Positions 24,518 to 36,254 of a DNA stretch of 64,000 bases are shown here, one piece after another. The notes under the pieces are model-generated. The model did no database searches and had not been told where the DNA came from. It was given only the letters and a program-made list of their open reading frames with translations. The position numbers were made by a program, and so were the translations under genes. The DNA is from Antitrichia curtipendula (Eukaryota; Streptophyta; Bryopsida; Hypnales; Leucodontaceae): NCBI GenBank assembly GCA_951230915.1, contig OX579640.1, positions 13,536,981-13,600,980 on the forward strand, given 5' to 3'. Position 1 is the stretch's first letter, and every line of letters begins with the position of its first letter.

Positions 24518-24819
24518 AGGTAGGAGTCTGTAAAAGCAACTTGTCTCTAAAAGCGACCTCTAACAAAGAGGTACATCTTACTTTCTTCAATGTACCAACG
24601 TTGGACATTTCAAGAGGGGGTTGCTATTAGAAACCATTGTGTTTCAACTTCAAAAATTTGTAACTAATTCCATGAAGGTCCAAAAAATATGAAACAACTT
24701 GGATTAGATGCCAATTCCATTTTCTTCCTAGTAAAATTTACTGAAAATTGTTTCAAGGAGTTTAGCTTCCCTGAAAATGCAATCAGCTCTTAAAGGGTTG
24801 CTTTAACAGCCCCTTACCT
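24518..24819. mobile_element. TA-flanked MITE candidate, ~300 bp
   Basis: The left end, after TA, reads AGGTAGGAGTCTGTAAAAG; the reverse complement of the right end reads AGGTAAGGGGCTGTTAAAG, both followed by CAAC. The inverted repeats are about 25 bp and TA lies on each side. TA targets point to the Tc1/mariner group, but the ends are not the standard Stowaway motif. The first nine bases match those of 49364-49703. Confidence 0.6.
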
Positions 24820-24895
24820 TAACCACGCTTGTTTGAGTGACAAAAAACACCTAAAGATACCAGCAAGACAACAATTACAAAAAACTACCAAGTCA

Positions 24896-25172
24896 CTACA
24901 CTAAATAGTGAAATTGAAATATATTTTGAAAATTTTTTGGTTGCCTTAACAATTAGGTTGCCTTCACCAAAGAAGTTACCTCATGACCCACTGCTTGTCC
25001 AGATGGAGGCATATGCAATTCTCTAAATCTGAGCCACGAACCAGTGCACCAACCCATGCAACACACCTGGTTTCTATATTACCACATCCTTCTATAGTAA
25101 CTATACATATTCATATAGTGTACAATGTTGAGAAATTAGTCTAGGGCAACCTAATTTCACTATTTAGTGTAG
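24896..25172. mobile_element. Short inverted-repeat element, ~277 bp
   Basis: CTACACTAAATAGTGAAATT at the left end is perfectly inverted at the right end (AATTTCACTATTTAGTGTAG). Both ends also contain 'GGTTGCC'-type segments nearer the middle. I found no clear target duplication, so it is only classed as a MITE-like unit. Confidence 0.6.
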
Positions 25173-25755
25173 CTCAACATGGGCGCCAAAGTTTGAAAAC
25201 ATTCTGTCTGTCGTCAATGCAATGTACGTTTGCATGCATGCAACTATAGGGACCAGATACATGCATAAGCCTGCTTGACTTCCTCACCACTAGATAATAT
25301 ATGTAACTCAAAAGCCCCCCCAAAATGTAACAGCTTTTGTTTCCTTAACAGGTCCTGGAGCATATGACCAGAGACCATCAGAGACCATCATTGTGGAATG
25401 TCTTCAACTTTACACATGGCACAGCAAGGCCTTTACAGACTGGTTGAGTCTTTTTGACAGCAGATGAAAATATGTATTGTCAAAGGATTAGGACTTTACC
25501 ATAGTAAGAAAAATGTCAGTAATCACCAAGTCAGCAATATCTTTGTCCAGTCCTTCAATGATGCAAACTGGTCATTATCTCAACTCAAACACCATTTAAA
25601 TAAGCAAAGGGAGAAAATGGTCTCCGTATTGTGATACAGGATGTCATGCTTTCATGACATCAGACCTATCTGCAGCATCTAATGGGTGCTACTACGAACT
25701 ATGAAAATTTTGAAGCTCAATTCAGTTTTTTAAAGAATAATATATATACAAGCCA

Positions 25756-28700
25756 CTAATTAGATTTTTTCAGTCTGCTACTTTGCTTCACGAGGGCCTC
25801 ACCAAGTAACGTCCAAAATGTAGACTTGCTTGGGAACCGTCCATCGACTTCTTGTGTGCTCCAACCCGATTTTGAAGATTCAACCACCCTCCATCTTCTC
25901 CTTCCACGTTGAATCTGTAAATTGACATAACCATCCATCAAAGCACGAATTATGATTTGCACCCCTCCCAAAATATAATTTTCTTACGACATTTTGTAAT
26001 TCATATAATGATTGGTCTATACCGGTAGGTATTTGACCTAAAATTTCGTACAGACTTCATATTGTATTAGAAAAATTTCAAAAAAATTCAGTACTAACAG
26101 AAAACATTTAGTTCTGGCAGAAAAAAATTGAAATATATTTTGAAAAATTTCGATTGCCAAATTATGCATGAAATTGCAGTTTCTGTGGAAGGTTGGGGCG
26201 TTTTTAAGGGTTAAAACCAAACTCCAGGGCTTCAGGCGCGTCACTCACATTTCGAAGGAAAACTCTAAACTTCTCCAAGTAGATGCCACATATAACCCAA
26301 ACTCAAATAGTAAAGAGGGAATTAGTACTGAGGCACTGTACCTGGCAAATCTTTCCATTATCCAGCCAGTATTGAACTCCTGCCCAGTCAATATGCTGAA
26401 ACAAATGGGAGTAAACCGCTGATACTGGATACAAGAAGTTGTCCACTATTGTGGCTAAAAAGACCTGAATTGAAAACAAAGGGATCAGAACCAGACTTGC
26501 TAAACAGCGAACAAAAATTAATTGTATTCCCGCTGCATAAAGCTGTCATTCTATGGAGCACTCAGACTCAATAGAAAAGAATCCAAGAAGATGAGAAAAA
26601 AATAGTTGCTCCTAAGGTAGGAACCCATTCCTGTGACTTTAAGCTGTTAGGAATAGTTTCCATCATTGGAATATGTTTTTATTATAGTTTTAATGCTCGG
26701 TTTTTTTCACATTTTTGAGAAAATTTCAACGAAATAAGAAGTGCATTATTTGGATAGTGTATGCATTAGTTAAAGATTGTTGAAGTTTTCGGTACTAGGG
26801 TCCCAATCTCGATCCTAGACTACCCTTGAACCAAAAGTATTGCATCACAAGTATTACACAAGGTATCACATAGAAGCAATTTGTACTAAAAAAGAACCGT
26901 GTAAGGATTTCTTATTCTTACATGTTTAGATAGCATGTGCGTGGTAAATGGATGACTTTTCAACCCGCGGAAACGGGTAAGTCAAGATAATCAGTCAGAC
27001 AAACAGAAGGGCAAGGGAGTAGAGGCAAACCTTGAAATAATTATAAGAACTGATTGACACAGGATCCGCTTCCGGCGACATGACATTGCATAAATCGATC
27101 ACCACCGTTGATAAGTGACGCATAGACGCCAATTCAATTAAGGTCGACATTATCACACACCCTACCAACAACAGACCTGTAAAATAGCAACCATCCAGCT
27201 TAATTTCCAGTCTCACAAACAAAGTCTTGTCACACTGGCAGATTTAGAATCAAGAGAACGACATCGCTTCGTACAACCATAACCGTCCATGCAGCCCGCC
27301 ATGCAACCATAAATGGGCAACCATAAATGGGTTGCTGTACTATGGATGTCACATTAAGGACCGTAAAGGGTAAAAGAACTTGCACATAAGAGACTTTTTG
27401 TCAATTAGATGGATGCTACAGTTTAGTTCAGTAAGTGGAGATACATTAAGGATACTGCACCTAATTGTGACCTGTTTCTAACCTGAAGTTTCTTGCTTAA
27501 AAAATTTACACCTCTAGTCATGAGAACCTAGGGTCAATTTTTGGTACACCTATTTCAGCACTTTAAAAATTCTTAGTTTATTTATACGCTGCCCATAAAA
27601 TGCATTCTAAGAGTCTAGACTCCCTTTTGACTACCATCAAGATGGAACAAAACCTTCCATAACCTTCCATGCTCAAACCCTTATTCAGACGATTTTAGGT
27701 GCTGTTACCTTAGTCATCACTGTGCCTATGCGCCTAAATCAGTTGTGGGTACGAAAACCAGTGCCACATGTTCAGGACTCACCTGTGGTGCAAGAAGAGT
27801 AAACATTGGCGGATCTTCCCATCAACACCCGCATTGCGACCATAAGGTGAATACAGGCGGTAACATATGGAAATACAAAGCTCCAAGATAGCCAACAATG
27901 CACGAAGAACAATCCACGGTTCATCCAATAATTGAACGTTGTGTTGTATGTTTCCAGAACTATTGTCTGTTTCCGCAGGTAATTCCAGTACCTGGAAAGC
28001 ATGAGAAGTCAGTTGTAAATCTCAAGAAAGCTACCTGCATCAAGCCAATGGTTACCATCATTCTCATTTATTTACTTCCCTAACCAACCCTTGACACATG
28101 TTAAAGAATGTAAATATCACGACTCTCACGCCCGAAACACATGATCAACAATTCGAGTAAATTAGAAAGCGGTTAGGTTACTCTTCCATTAAGGTAGGAT
28201 GAGTCAAAGGTATGATAAATCCTACATGCTATGCAGGATTGGATTTAGGTTCAGAAAACCTATGTGATAAAAGTAGTGATGACAAGATAAAGGACAGACA
28301 AGAACCAAGTACCAGGCACTAGTAAGCAACAAGCCAATGAAGACAAGTGTTCTGTTGGTCAACAAGAAGTTTGAAAGCTTATTGTGCCAACGCACACCTA
28401 CTTTAAAAAGACCTAACATCATTTCCCGAGAATTTCCAGTGCTTCATGTTGCCTATCGTGTGGTGGTAGCATACGAGGATGAATCAGAGCTTGTGCTCGA
28501 ATCAGGCATAAGAGGCACGATGCATACAGATAAATGAGAATAATACCTGAGAAAACTCAAATCCTTCGCGAGAGGATGAAAAAAGACGGCTCTTTCCGGA
28601 GAACTGATAATGCGTCCATTGGCTCCTGCGATATGCAACAATCATAAAATTACTTAAAACCTGAGGTGCCTGAATTAAAATAACAAAGTCACTTTGGAAA

Positions 28701-31700
28701 ACAGTCAATTAAAGTAACTTCCAAAACATATTTCTAAAGAGCATATGTTGGTCACAATTTCTTCTTTCTATTGGTACATTTTGCTACATTCCTTGAAGCT
28801 TCCTAAATGATTTACTTATAGCTCCTACAGATAATTTATCATTGAAAGAATAATAGAATCCAAAACGAAAATCAAGAATGCGAATTGTCAATGACACTGA
28901 TACAGTAAATTCCTAGTAGAAATGAAATTGGTAGCTCGGGGAAAAAAGGTAACACTAACCAGCCACAGCAGCTAGGGTCATATCATCTGAATATCCACCT
29001 TCTCGGAGGCCTGTGACCATTCCATACCGATCTGTCCTGAAATCGTCTGCATGCATCTACAATCCCAATCTTCAATTACATGATACAACGATAGGGTTCC
29101 TTATGGTAGAAACAACTAACTTAATGATTTCACATCTACCTCAAATTATGCAGTTCAACAAGGGCGGTATTTAGTGTTCTTTTTTCATTCTAAAAACCGT
29201 CACCTACATATCTGACGGGCTTGGAAAATGGGACCAGTGATCACAGAAGAAGAGCCGAAAACACAAAAGAATTTGTTACCATCATGCAGCCACCCCACAG
29301 GAAAAACGTCCGCCCCTGGCCCCCAGTAGCAAATCCTATAGAGCACGGCTGGTGCACGCAACAGGATGTTGATAAGGACAAAGCTCTACAAGACAATCCA
29401 TAAACAAGAGGAATGAAAATTCTACATGCAGAAAGATTATCGGCTATAATTTTGGCAATGTGCACAAGAAGGTCATGAGGATGAAGGAAGAAATACCAGA
29501 TGATACTCATAAATGCAGTAGCTTCCAAGGCTACCCGAAGGTAAATCAAAAGGGTATCCTGTCAATACGAAAATCTGCAACGAAATGACGCACAAAGCCG
29601 GTCAGCCACAAAGAAAGTTTCTCAGAGGCCAAAAAACAAAAGCAGCTAGCTAATACAACAAGCAGCTAGTCACAAGTGTCACAACTCCATCTTCAAAAGT
29701 ACAATTTTCATGTCTCTTTCCATATGATCCTCACTACAACATTTTCATTATTTTAAGCATTCGAAATCATAAATGTTACAAAAAATTCCACAATGTCAAC
29801 CTACCAAAGATCATTCTTCCATTGATTGAAAATTTCAAAACCCTATTTGGCAATCTTTGAGTACCACTGTTACTCTAACCACATGTTACAATTTTACTAG
29901 ACATAAGCAATTCACTCGTTCAAATGTATGAGGTAGGGCTAGCCAAAACATTATATGCTTGATTGAACAAGACTACAAGACGCCGTGAAGATCCACAGCA
30001 CCATACCTCAGGGTACTTGATCATGTGAGCCACAAGGGCACCAATAGTCCCCGGACAGAGTTGCACGTCATCATCCAAAAAGAACACATACTTGCTGTCC
30101 TTATGCATGGCATCCACACCTGCCTATCAGAAGACCAAAATGCAAGAAAGACATGTCTTAACTCTTCACAGCAGTACACTTTAGTCGATGATAAAATGAG
30201 ACTGTTCATTTCTCGTGAAGTAGAGTTCTACAAAATATGCTAGCATTTTTCATTGAAGCTGAACTATACAACTATGCAAAACACAACGAATCTCTAGGAT
30301 ATCATTGACCAGTTCTATAAAATGGAAGCCTAGTAGGCTTGCAGTATCTGAGACATCTCTCAGAAGCATCACCTCCAGTGTTATCGTAGCTACTTTAAGC
30401 TCAAGGACCAAAAAACAAATTGGATTTATATCGGGTTGTGATTGGTATACCAGCTGGTTGTATATTTTTTGGCTGCATGTTGTCGAATACCCAGCAACTA
30501 GCAATTTTATATCCACTTCACCCTGAGGAGTGTCGGAATTGCAAGATCACAATAAAGATACAAGTCAGGAAACATATTGCAAACCAACGTTCTTATGTAA
30601 TGGGCAGGTGAATTAAACCCTTGCAAACAACTAAAAGCTTAAGAGTGATCAGCACTATCAACGAAAATGTTAAAGACTCTCAAAAATATTATAATAATGA
30701 TACTAGAAAACACCGATACAGCTCACCTTCGCGCACCATATGGCTCTTGAAATCCTAAAAACACATCATAGCCTAAAAATATCTGTCGACGTATCTCTAT
30801 GTGTTCGTAAAATCTTCTTGAATGAAGCTCCAGCCTTACTTCGTCACGTGGTCTATATAATCGTTTCTCTTGAACATATCCAGACGTATCATTTCGTTCC
30901 GTAACAGATATTTATACCCCGAGCTAATAAAGGAGACCACCACCTAAGAAGCTTCTGATATTAAGGTAGTCACAGTAGGCAGTCTTATGAAGCTCCAATA
31001 ATACATGGCATGCACATGCTCGAAAGTAAGAGCTACTGCCTGTGGAGCAGTTTTCAATTCTACTGAGCCTAGTAGAAAAGACGGTAAAAAGGTGTAAATG
31101 GGAATCAAGAAAAACCTCCAGATCATGCATCAACTGCGAGATCGATTCATATGCTGGGTCCTCCTTGTTTTCCACCACAAATAGATATTCTATAGGCCCT
31201 CCATACATCGACAAAACCTGCATTCAAGAATCAAGTTCAACCACATTTAAGAAGTGTTACATCTGTAAAATTTTCAGGAGTGAATCCTTTAAAAATGCTT
31301 GTCACATAAACCCCTCCCTGATGTATTCTAGACCTAGATATCCTCCCTCTATCCTAAGAAATCAGATATTTTCTTGAGCTTAAACCAGAACGTAGGTAAA
31401 AAAGGCTCACACAACAACAGATGACACAATAAACGGCTGCACTCAAAATTTCAAACTGAGACTTCATTCTAAATCTCAATCAAATGAATAGTGTGACATC
31501 TTATTAGAAAGCTACTGAAAATGCGCCTCTAATGAGCTCTAACACACGCCTCCTACTTCAAAGTATTGAGATCACAGAAAGCAACTGAAGGTGTGTAGCA
31601 AATATAACAGCAGGTTACATAGAGAGCCGACACGCAGTTCCTTTTTCTGAATTTTCTAATTCATTTCAGAGTCAAATCTTGCACGACATAGCTTGTCGGA

Positions 31701-32812
31701 AAGCAATGAACAATGCCCTTCTAACAAGTCACTAACCATGTTCTGACACTAAGTATTCAGATCACACGACTAATTGAAGATTGCTAGTTAGGGTTTCAAA
31801 TGAAAACGATGTCAAAAAGGCGCTTATACCAGCCATTTCAGTTTCAAGTTAGCATTTCCACGACAAGACATACCAAAATGTCATCACAAAGGTATCTTGT
31901 CACTTAGATAAGGACACTCACAATCGTCACTGTCCCAAAATCATCACCCTCAATAGATAGATATTCTTTAGGAGGATATAGACAACCTAAACATAACTTC
32001 AAGTGTCGATTTTAGGACATCAACAAGCATAGCTATAGACTTTTATAACTTTTGCATATCACATCCAAATAATGCGCTCTTTCGTGCAATGAAACCCTCT
32101 TCCATTTGCTAACAAGGACACATAGATCATGACCAGAGTCTTAATCATCTCTAATAAAAAAACTTCCAGATTATCACAGGGTAATGCGGGCACAGCGTTA
32201 GAGTGTCGATGATAGCACATACCTGAGTACGCCAGTTGCTGACATTATGCTCTCCAACTCCTTTCACAGGCATCACTACTGACACTCGGGGCAGCTTCGC
32301 TTGCGCGGCGTGCTCCAAGTCGTCCACATTGGGGTACAGGTATGCCAAACTGTTCCCCGCAGCTTCGGCAGCGCGTATTCGCCGAAGCTCCTGAGCTCTG
32401 TTCAAGCGTGACCTAAATTTTAGCAACAAATCACTAACGACAGCCAACAATCGACCAAAAAATAATAAAATAGTAAAATAATAAAAACTTACGAGAACGA
32501 CAATCGGAAAAAAAATCTGGAGAGGCAGAGAGAAGAACCTTACTACTGAATTGTAAGCCCAACCAGCTGCGAGCACCAAGTAGATCACACATCCCTGGCA
32601 GAAAAAACAAAACCAAAACCACTTCAGAGCCCTAAATTTGAAAATAAGCACAGCATGTAATGGCAATCAATTCAGGCGCAAGGATTCAAAGAGACAGCGT
32701 GAGCTTACAATACCTTGAGCTGGAAGAAGATGGCGAGCGGGTGGCAGCAGAGAGAGCTGGCCCATGCCAACCACGCATCCAAAGCTCCTCCAGCTGCGGC
32801 CAAAAACGCCAT
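25756..32812 (-). CDS. GCS: Glucosylceramide synthase (ceramide glucosyltransferase, plant type)
   Basis: This transfers glucose from UDP-glucose to ceramide on ER/Golgi membranes, making glucosylceramide. Exons on the minus strand, 5' to 3': 32812-32714, 32594-32539, 32412-32223, 31217-31116, 30522-30451, 30123-30007, 29574-29497, 29348-29280, 29056-28960, 28625-28547, 27991-27783, 27176-27031, 26464-26342, 25914-25756. All junctions are GT-AG in phase; 531 aa, close to the ~519 aa of the Arabidopsis enzyme (At2g19880). Visible are an N-terminal membrane segment (34-51), KLPRVSVVMPVKG (GT-A start), a D1 region VVENKEDPAY (D135), LDDDV (190-192), FATGG...RTFFLWGGCMM (243-261), GGYSDD (D285, D286), RYWNYLRKQ (320-328, the plant counterpart of QxxRW) and three C-terminal membrane segments (about 352-375, 390-408, 439-460). 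Odd points are a two-residue insertion (QG) before RTFFLWGG and an in-frame second intron. The last exon is the least certain. Confidence 0.95.
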
Positions 32813-32818
32813 CGCCGT

Positions 32819-32839
32819 CTCTCTCTCTCTCTCTCCCTT
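32819..32839. repeat. (CT)n microsatellite in the 5' leader of the glucosylceramide synthase gene
   Basis: About ten CT units begin six bases upstream of the start codon at 32812 and read as (GA)n on the coding strand. A GA/CT tract in a plant 5' leader can bind BBR/BPC-type factors; any effect here is inference. Confidence 0.8.
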
Positions 32840-34801
32840 CAATCTCCAAGTTCTGAGCACAAGTCTCCCTTGAGACCCGTAGTGGCAACGGGCTTTCCCC
32901 CTCCTCGGAAAGGGAGGAGGTCCAGAAAATTACCATTTATCAGCTGAAAGATTCGGAATTGGGGGGAGTTTGACTTCTTGAAATACTTTGAAAAATTCAA
33001 ATTTTTTTTGAAAGGTAAATGGAATTGGCATATAATGCAAGTTGTTTTGTATTTTGGGGACGTTTGTGTAATTAGTTATGAATTTTGTATCACGTAGGGC
33101 ACTAAAAGCGTTTTGTCCCCAATATGTTCATTATCGGTACATTGACAAATGCAATTGATACATTGAAGAAAACAATATGTACCTCTATATTAAAAAACAC
33201 TTTTGGAGGTGGAATCTCTTTTTGGACTTCCTACCTCAATACTCACTCAATTGGCACGTAGATGGATTTGTCCTATTACAAAAGTTAACCTTAACCTTTT
33301 AAAGACAAAGAAGACCACAGTTTGGTTTCATTTTAGGAGTTTTAAAGAGTTCTATTATGGAATTCTTACACATTCATATCTTTATTTTTTTGAAATAACA
33401 CATGCAACATTCTTCACTCAATCTAATGATATAAAGATTTATTTTGTTTCAATTATATTTTCGACAATATGATTTGATCAAAATGGGCATTTCAAGATGA
33501 TGAATTGCTTGTCTTTATTTTCTAAAGGACCAAGGCTTTTTTTTGTCAAAAACATTCAAATTTGCCAATTCTATTATAAAGTACTCCCTCCATCCTCAAA
33601 TGATCTTTCTATTGGGCTTATTTTTCTGTCACAAAATGATCTTCTTGTTGTGGGAGAAAGGCATGTGGCAAGGAATTTCCTACATATTATAGAAGTACAA
33701 TGGCCAAATCCTTAAAACATGGTGCTCATTAAAGTTACCCCCTCCCATTGGAGAAACATTTCATTGAAATAGGGAGCTAATGAATGTTTGAATGTTTTTG
33801 ACAAAAAAACATGTAGCAAGGTACCAGAAATGCACAACGCACAAGGGAGAAACGCACCAATAGAAATAAGGAGATATTCCTCATTGTCTTTTGGAATGAA
33901 AATCCACTATTCTTCCATCACTAGATATAATCATCAAATTCTTGTGAGTCTAAACAAACTTTTAAGCAATGTTTTTGTTTTATTGTAGAGCTTGTGTTCC
34001 TAGCAACATGCCATTGCATTAAAGTTGGAGGGACATCAGGATATTTATTCTTTTCTATCAAAACTGGCAATATGTCACCAAAAAATCCCCCTGCTTGTAA
34101 GTCTTTTAGATGGCCATTAGTATCTTTTGATACATTATCATTGGATTTCATACCACAATGATGAATTGGGGTACAACTTCTTGGAAAGAAATCATTACGT
34201 GAATATTATTGCCATGCACATAACCATCTTCAAAGTGTGTTGACATAAGTTTTGGGTTAAAAAGAATTGACACTTATAAATTGAATAGAGCTGTATGTCT
34301 GTTCAATCCCATTAGTATGGTTTCAAAAATCATTTAGACAATACAACAATATGGTATTGTATAAGTAAGTATCTATTAATACTTAAAAGGAGCACTAGGT
34401 GTACATTGCATTTAAAAAAAATTATAAAATAGTATGTACAAAGAGACTACTGACATAGTACAAGGTAGTAGACATATATAACAAAGAAATTCATTGTAAT
34501 TTAAAACCAAGTACAATGGAATCATTACAAAATGTATGAACATACAACCATTGCAGAAGCACAATCTCGATAATATTTGAACTTATCTTTAATCTTCTTC
34601 CTACCTAAATCGATGTAAGGCAACCCTAATAGTACCAAGATTATCATCACTTATGTCATAGGTAACCTCCCCACCTTTGCGTCTGCTTGATTTTGGAATC
34701 ATCGCAAATTTATCATACAGCACAAGATATGTGTCAATATGAGCTGGTCAAGAGTTGTTGAGAAATATGTAGCCATTATTCCACTTTCGATAATAAGTGC
34801 T
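32840..34801. other. Spacer upstream of the glucosylceramide synthase gene
   Basis: The first 200 bases are probably promoter and 5' UTR. At 33580-33600, TACTCCCTCCATCC is the classic end of a Stowaway MITE, but I could not find its partner, so it may be a fragment. About 34151-33921 (minus) has an open frame starting MKSNDNVSKDTNGHLKDL that looks weakly coding; I recognise no family. Confidence 0.4.
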
Positions 34802-35260
34802 TCATGTGATGAGGCTGTGAGCTTCAAACTCACATTGAATGGGCATCAAATGCACATGGGTTGCATTTGATCCCATACTCAACTTCATACTTCCTCTTGT
34901 ACACTGTAAAATATAGAACTCCATTCCCTCGATATTGCTCTTCACGAAAGGGACAACAAAGTTGTCATTTGGCCAAATGAGATCACCAAATCCCTCTCTT
35001 TTCATGTGTATATCATGATCTGTCACGTGGTCAACAATTTCTTGGAGATTATATGGTTTCAACTTCATCAGATCCCAGTTTTCAACATGAAACGTATTGA
35101 CACAGTAGGTAGGTCCAATACTGGAGGCTCTGTCGTCGAAGAAAGCTGCAACATCAAGACCCGAGTCAAAAGTGCCAAATGAAATTCTAGCAAAGCCCGG
35201 ATCAAGAAGCTTCACATAAGAAACTAGGACAAAACTCTCTCCAGGCCACGTTCTCCATGC
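34802..35260 (-). pseudogene. Unidentified coding-like fragment
   Basis: An open frame of about 152 codons runs on the minus strand from just after a TGA to a stop at 34802. It has no early ATG (the first is well inside), so it is either an internal or terminal exon or a remnant. The composition looks protein-like: WRTWPGESFVLVSYV near the start, then DLDVAAFFDDR-like, NTFHVENWD, HDIHMKREGFGDLIWPND, and FVKSNIEGMEFYILQCTRG. I do not recognise the family. A frame at about 34151-33921 could belong to the same broken gene. It may be a decayed gene or part of a transposable element. Confidence 0.4.
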
Positions 35261-35768
35261 TCAAGCATCCATGTAAGAGATTGAAGTGTGAAGATGAAGT
35301 GCTTTCAAATTGCATCATGAATTAAAAGAAAGTTGAAACACTTGCAAGATGCAGGAAACCTGGAAATACAGAAGGCTGCAATGCCATGAACAAAGAGCAT
35401 AAGTTCTACGCTGTCAAAGCATTGATATCAATATGGTAAATCTAGTTCCACAAGTACACTTGAGACCCCTCTCAGGAACATACCGAGGTATTGGAGAAGC
35501 TTACGTTCAGCAGCATAGCTGAAGGAACAACCTCTCACTGTCGGCAAGCTGTTAAATCCCTGGAGACTACAGTACTGTTCCACAATTCAAATGGAAAGAA
35601 ACAACACGTTGATGCAAACAAGATGAGAATCATCGAGGCCAAGAAGAAAACATAGCCCCAACCGAACCCTTCTTATGAGCTGAACAAGCAGGCTGTTTTG
35701 CGCAAATAACACTTCAGTCGGTTCATAAAGAGACATACTACATGATAGCAATATGCTTTCTACTTTAC

Positions 35769-36240
35769 TTCCTTCGTTGCATTATTAATTTCTTGTATAT
35801 TTGGAGGGACATCACTGGAGAACGCTCGTCTCAATTCTAAGAACCATGGTCAATATCACATGCAGCCTGGGGACTACTAAAGTCTTCAAAACATGGTCTG
35901 TGACTTACTACTCACATTTACAGTTATTAGGTCCTTTAAACATTGAACTTTTTCGTGAAGTCCATCATGAAATTTATCGGCCTTTAGCCCAATGAAAATG
36001 ATCAGTAGAAGTATAAGTGCCATCTAGACAAGACCCATCCTTGAAAGTCTATTGAGGACAACCATATAAGTCCCTTCAAGAGAAACCTACCATCGCGCAG
36101 TCTAAGGTGTACGAGCGCTTGATGAGGTCCTCGGAGCTTCTCAAAATCTAAGCGTAAATGTTGATCTTCGTTGCATTATTAATTTCTTGTATATTTGGAG
36201 GGACAACGCTCGTCTCAATTCTAAGAACCATGGTCAAAAT
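35769..36240. repeat. Direct repeat pair of ~75 bp next to the 3' end of the coiled-coil gene
   Basis: About 35769-35854 and 36168-36236 share CTTCGTTGCATTATTAATTT, TTGTATATTTGGAGGGACA and AACGCTCGTCTCAATTCTAA; the first copy has a ~12-bp insertion (TCACTGGAG region). They are 400 bp apart and the second copy ends 19 bp from the stop codon at 36255, so it lies in the 3' UTR of that gene. Confidence 0.9.
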
Positions 36241-36254
36241 CCATCAGAAGTGCT

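Noticed and set aside
29241..29549. 102-codon minus-strand open frame
   Set aside because: It is parts of two exons of the glucosylceramide synthase gene plus the intron between them, in a partly wrong frame; the spliced model explains it.
33584..33600. Stowaway MITE
   Set aside because: The CTCCCTCCATCC end is present with TA before it, but no inverted partner was found nearby.
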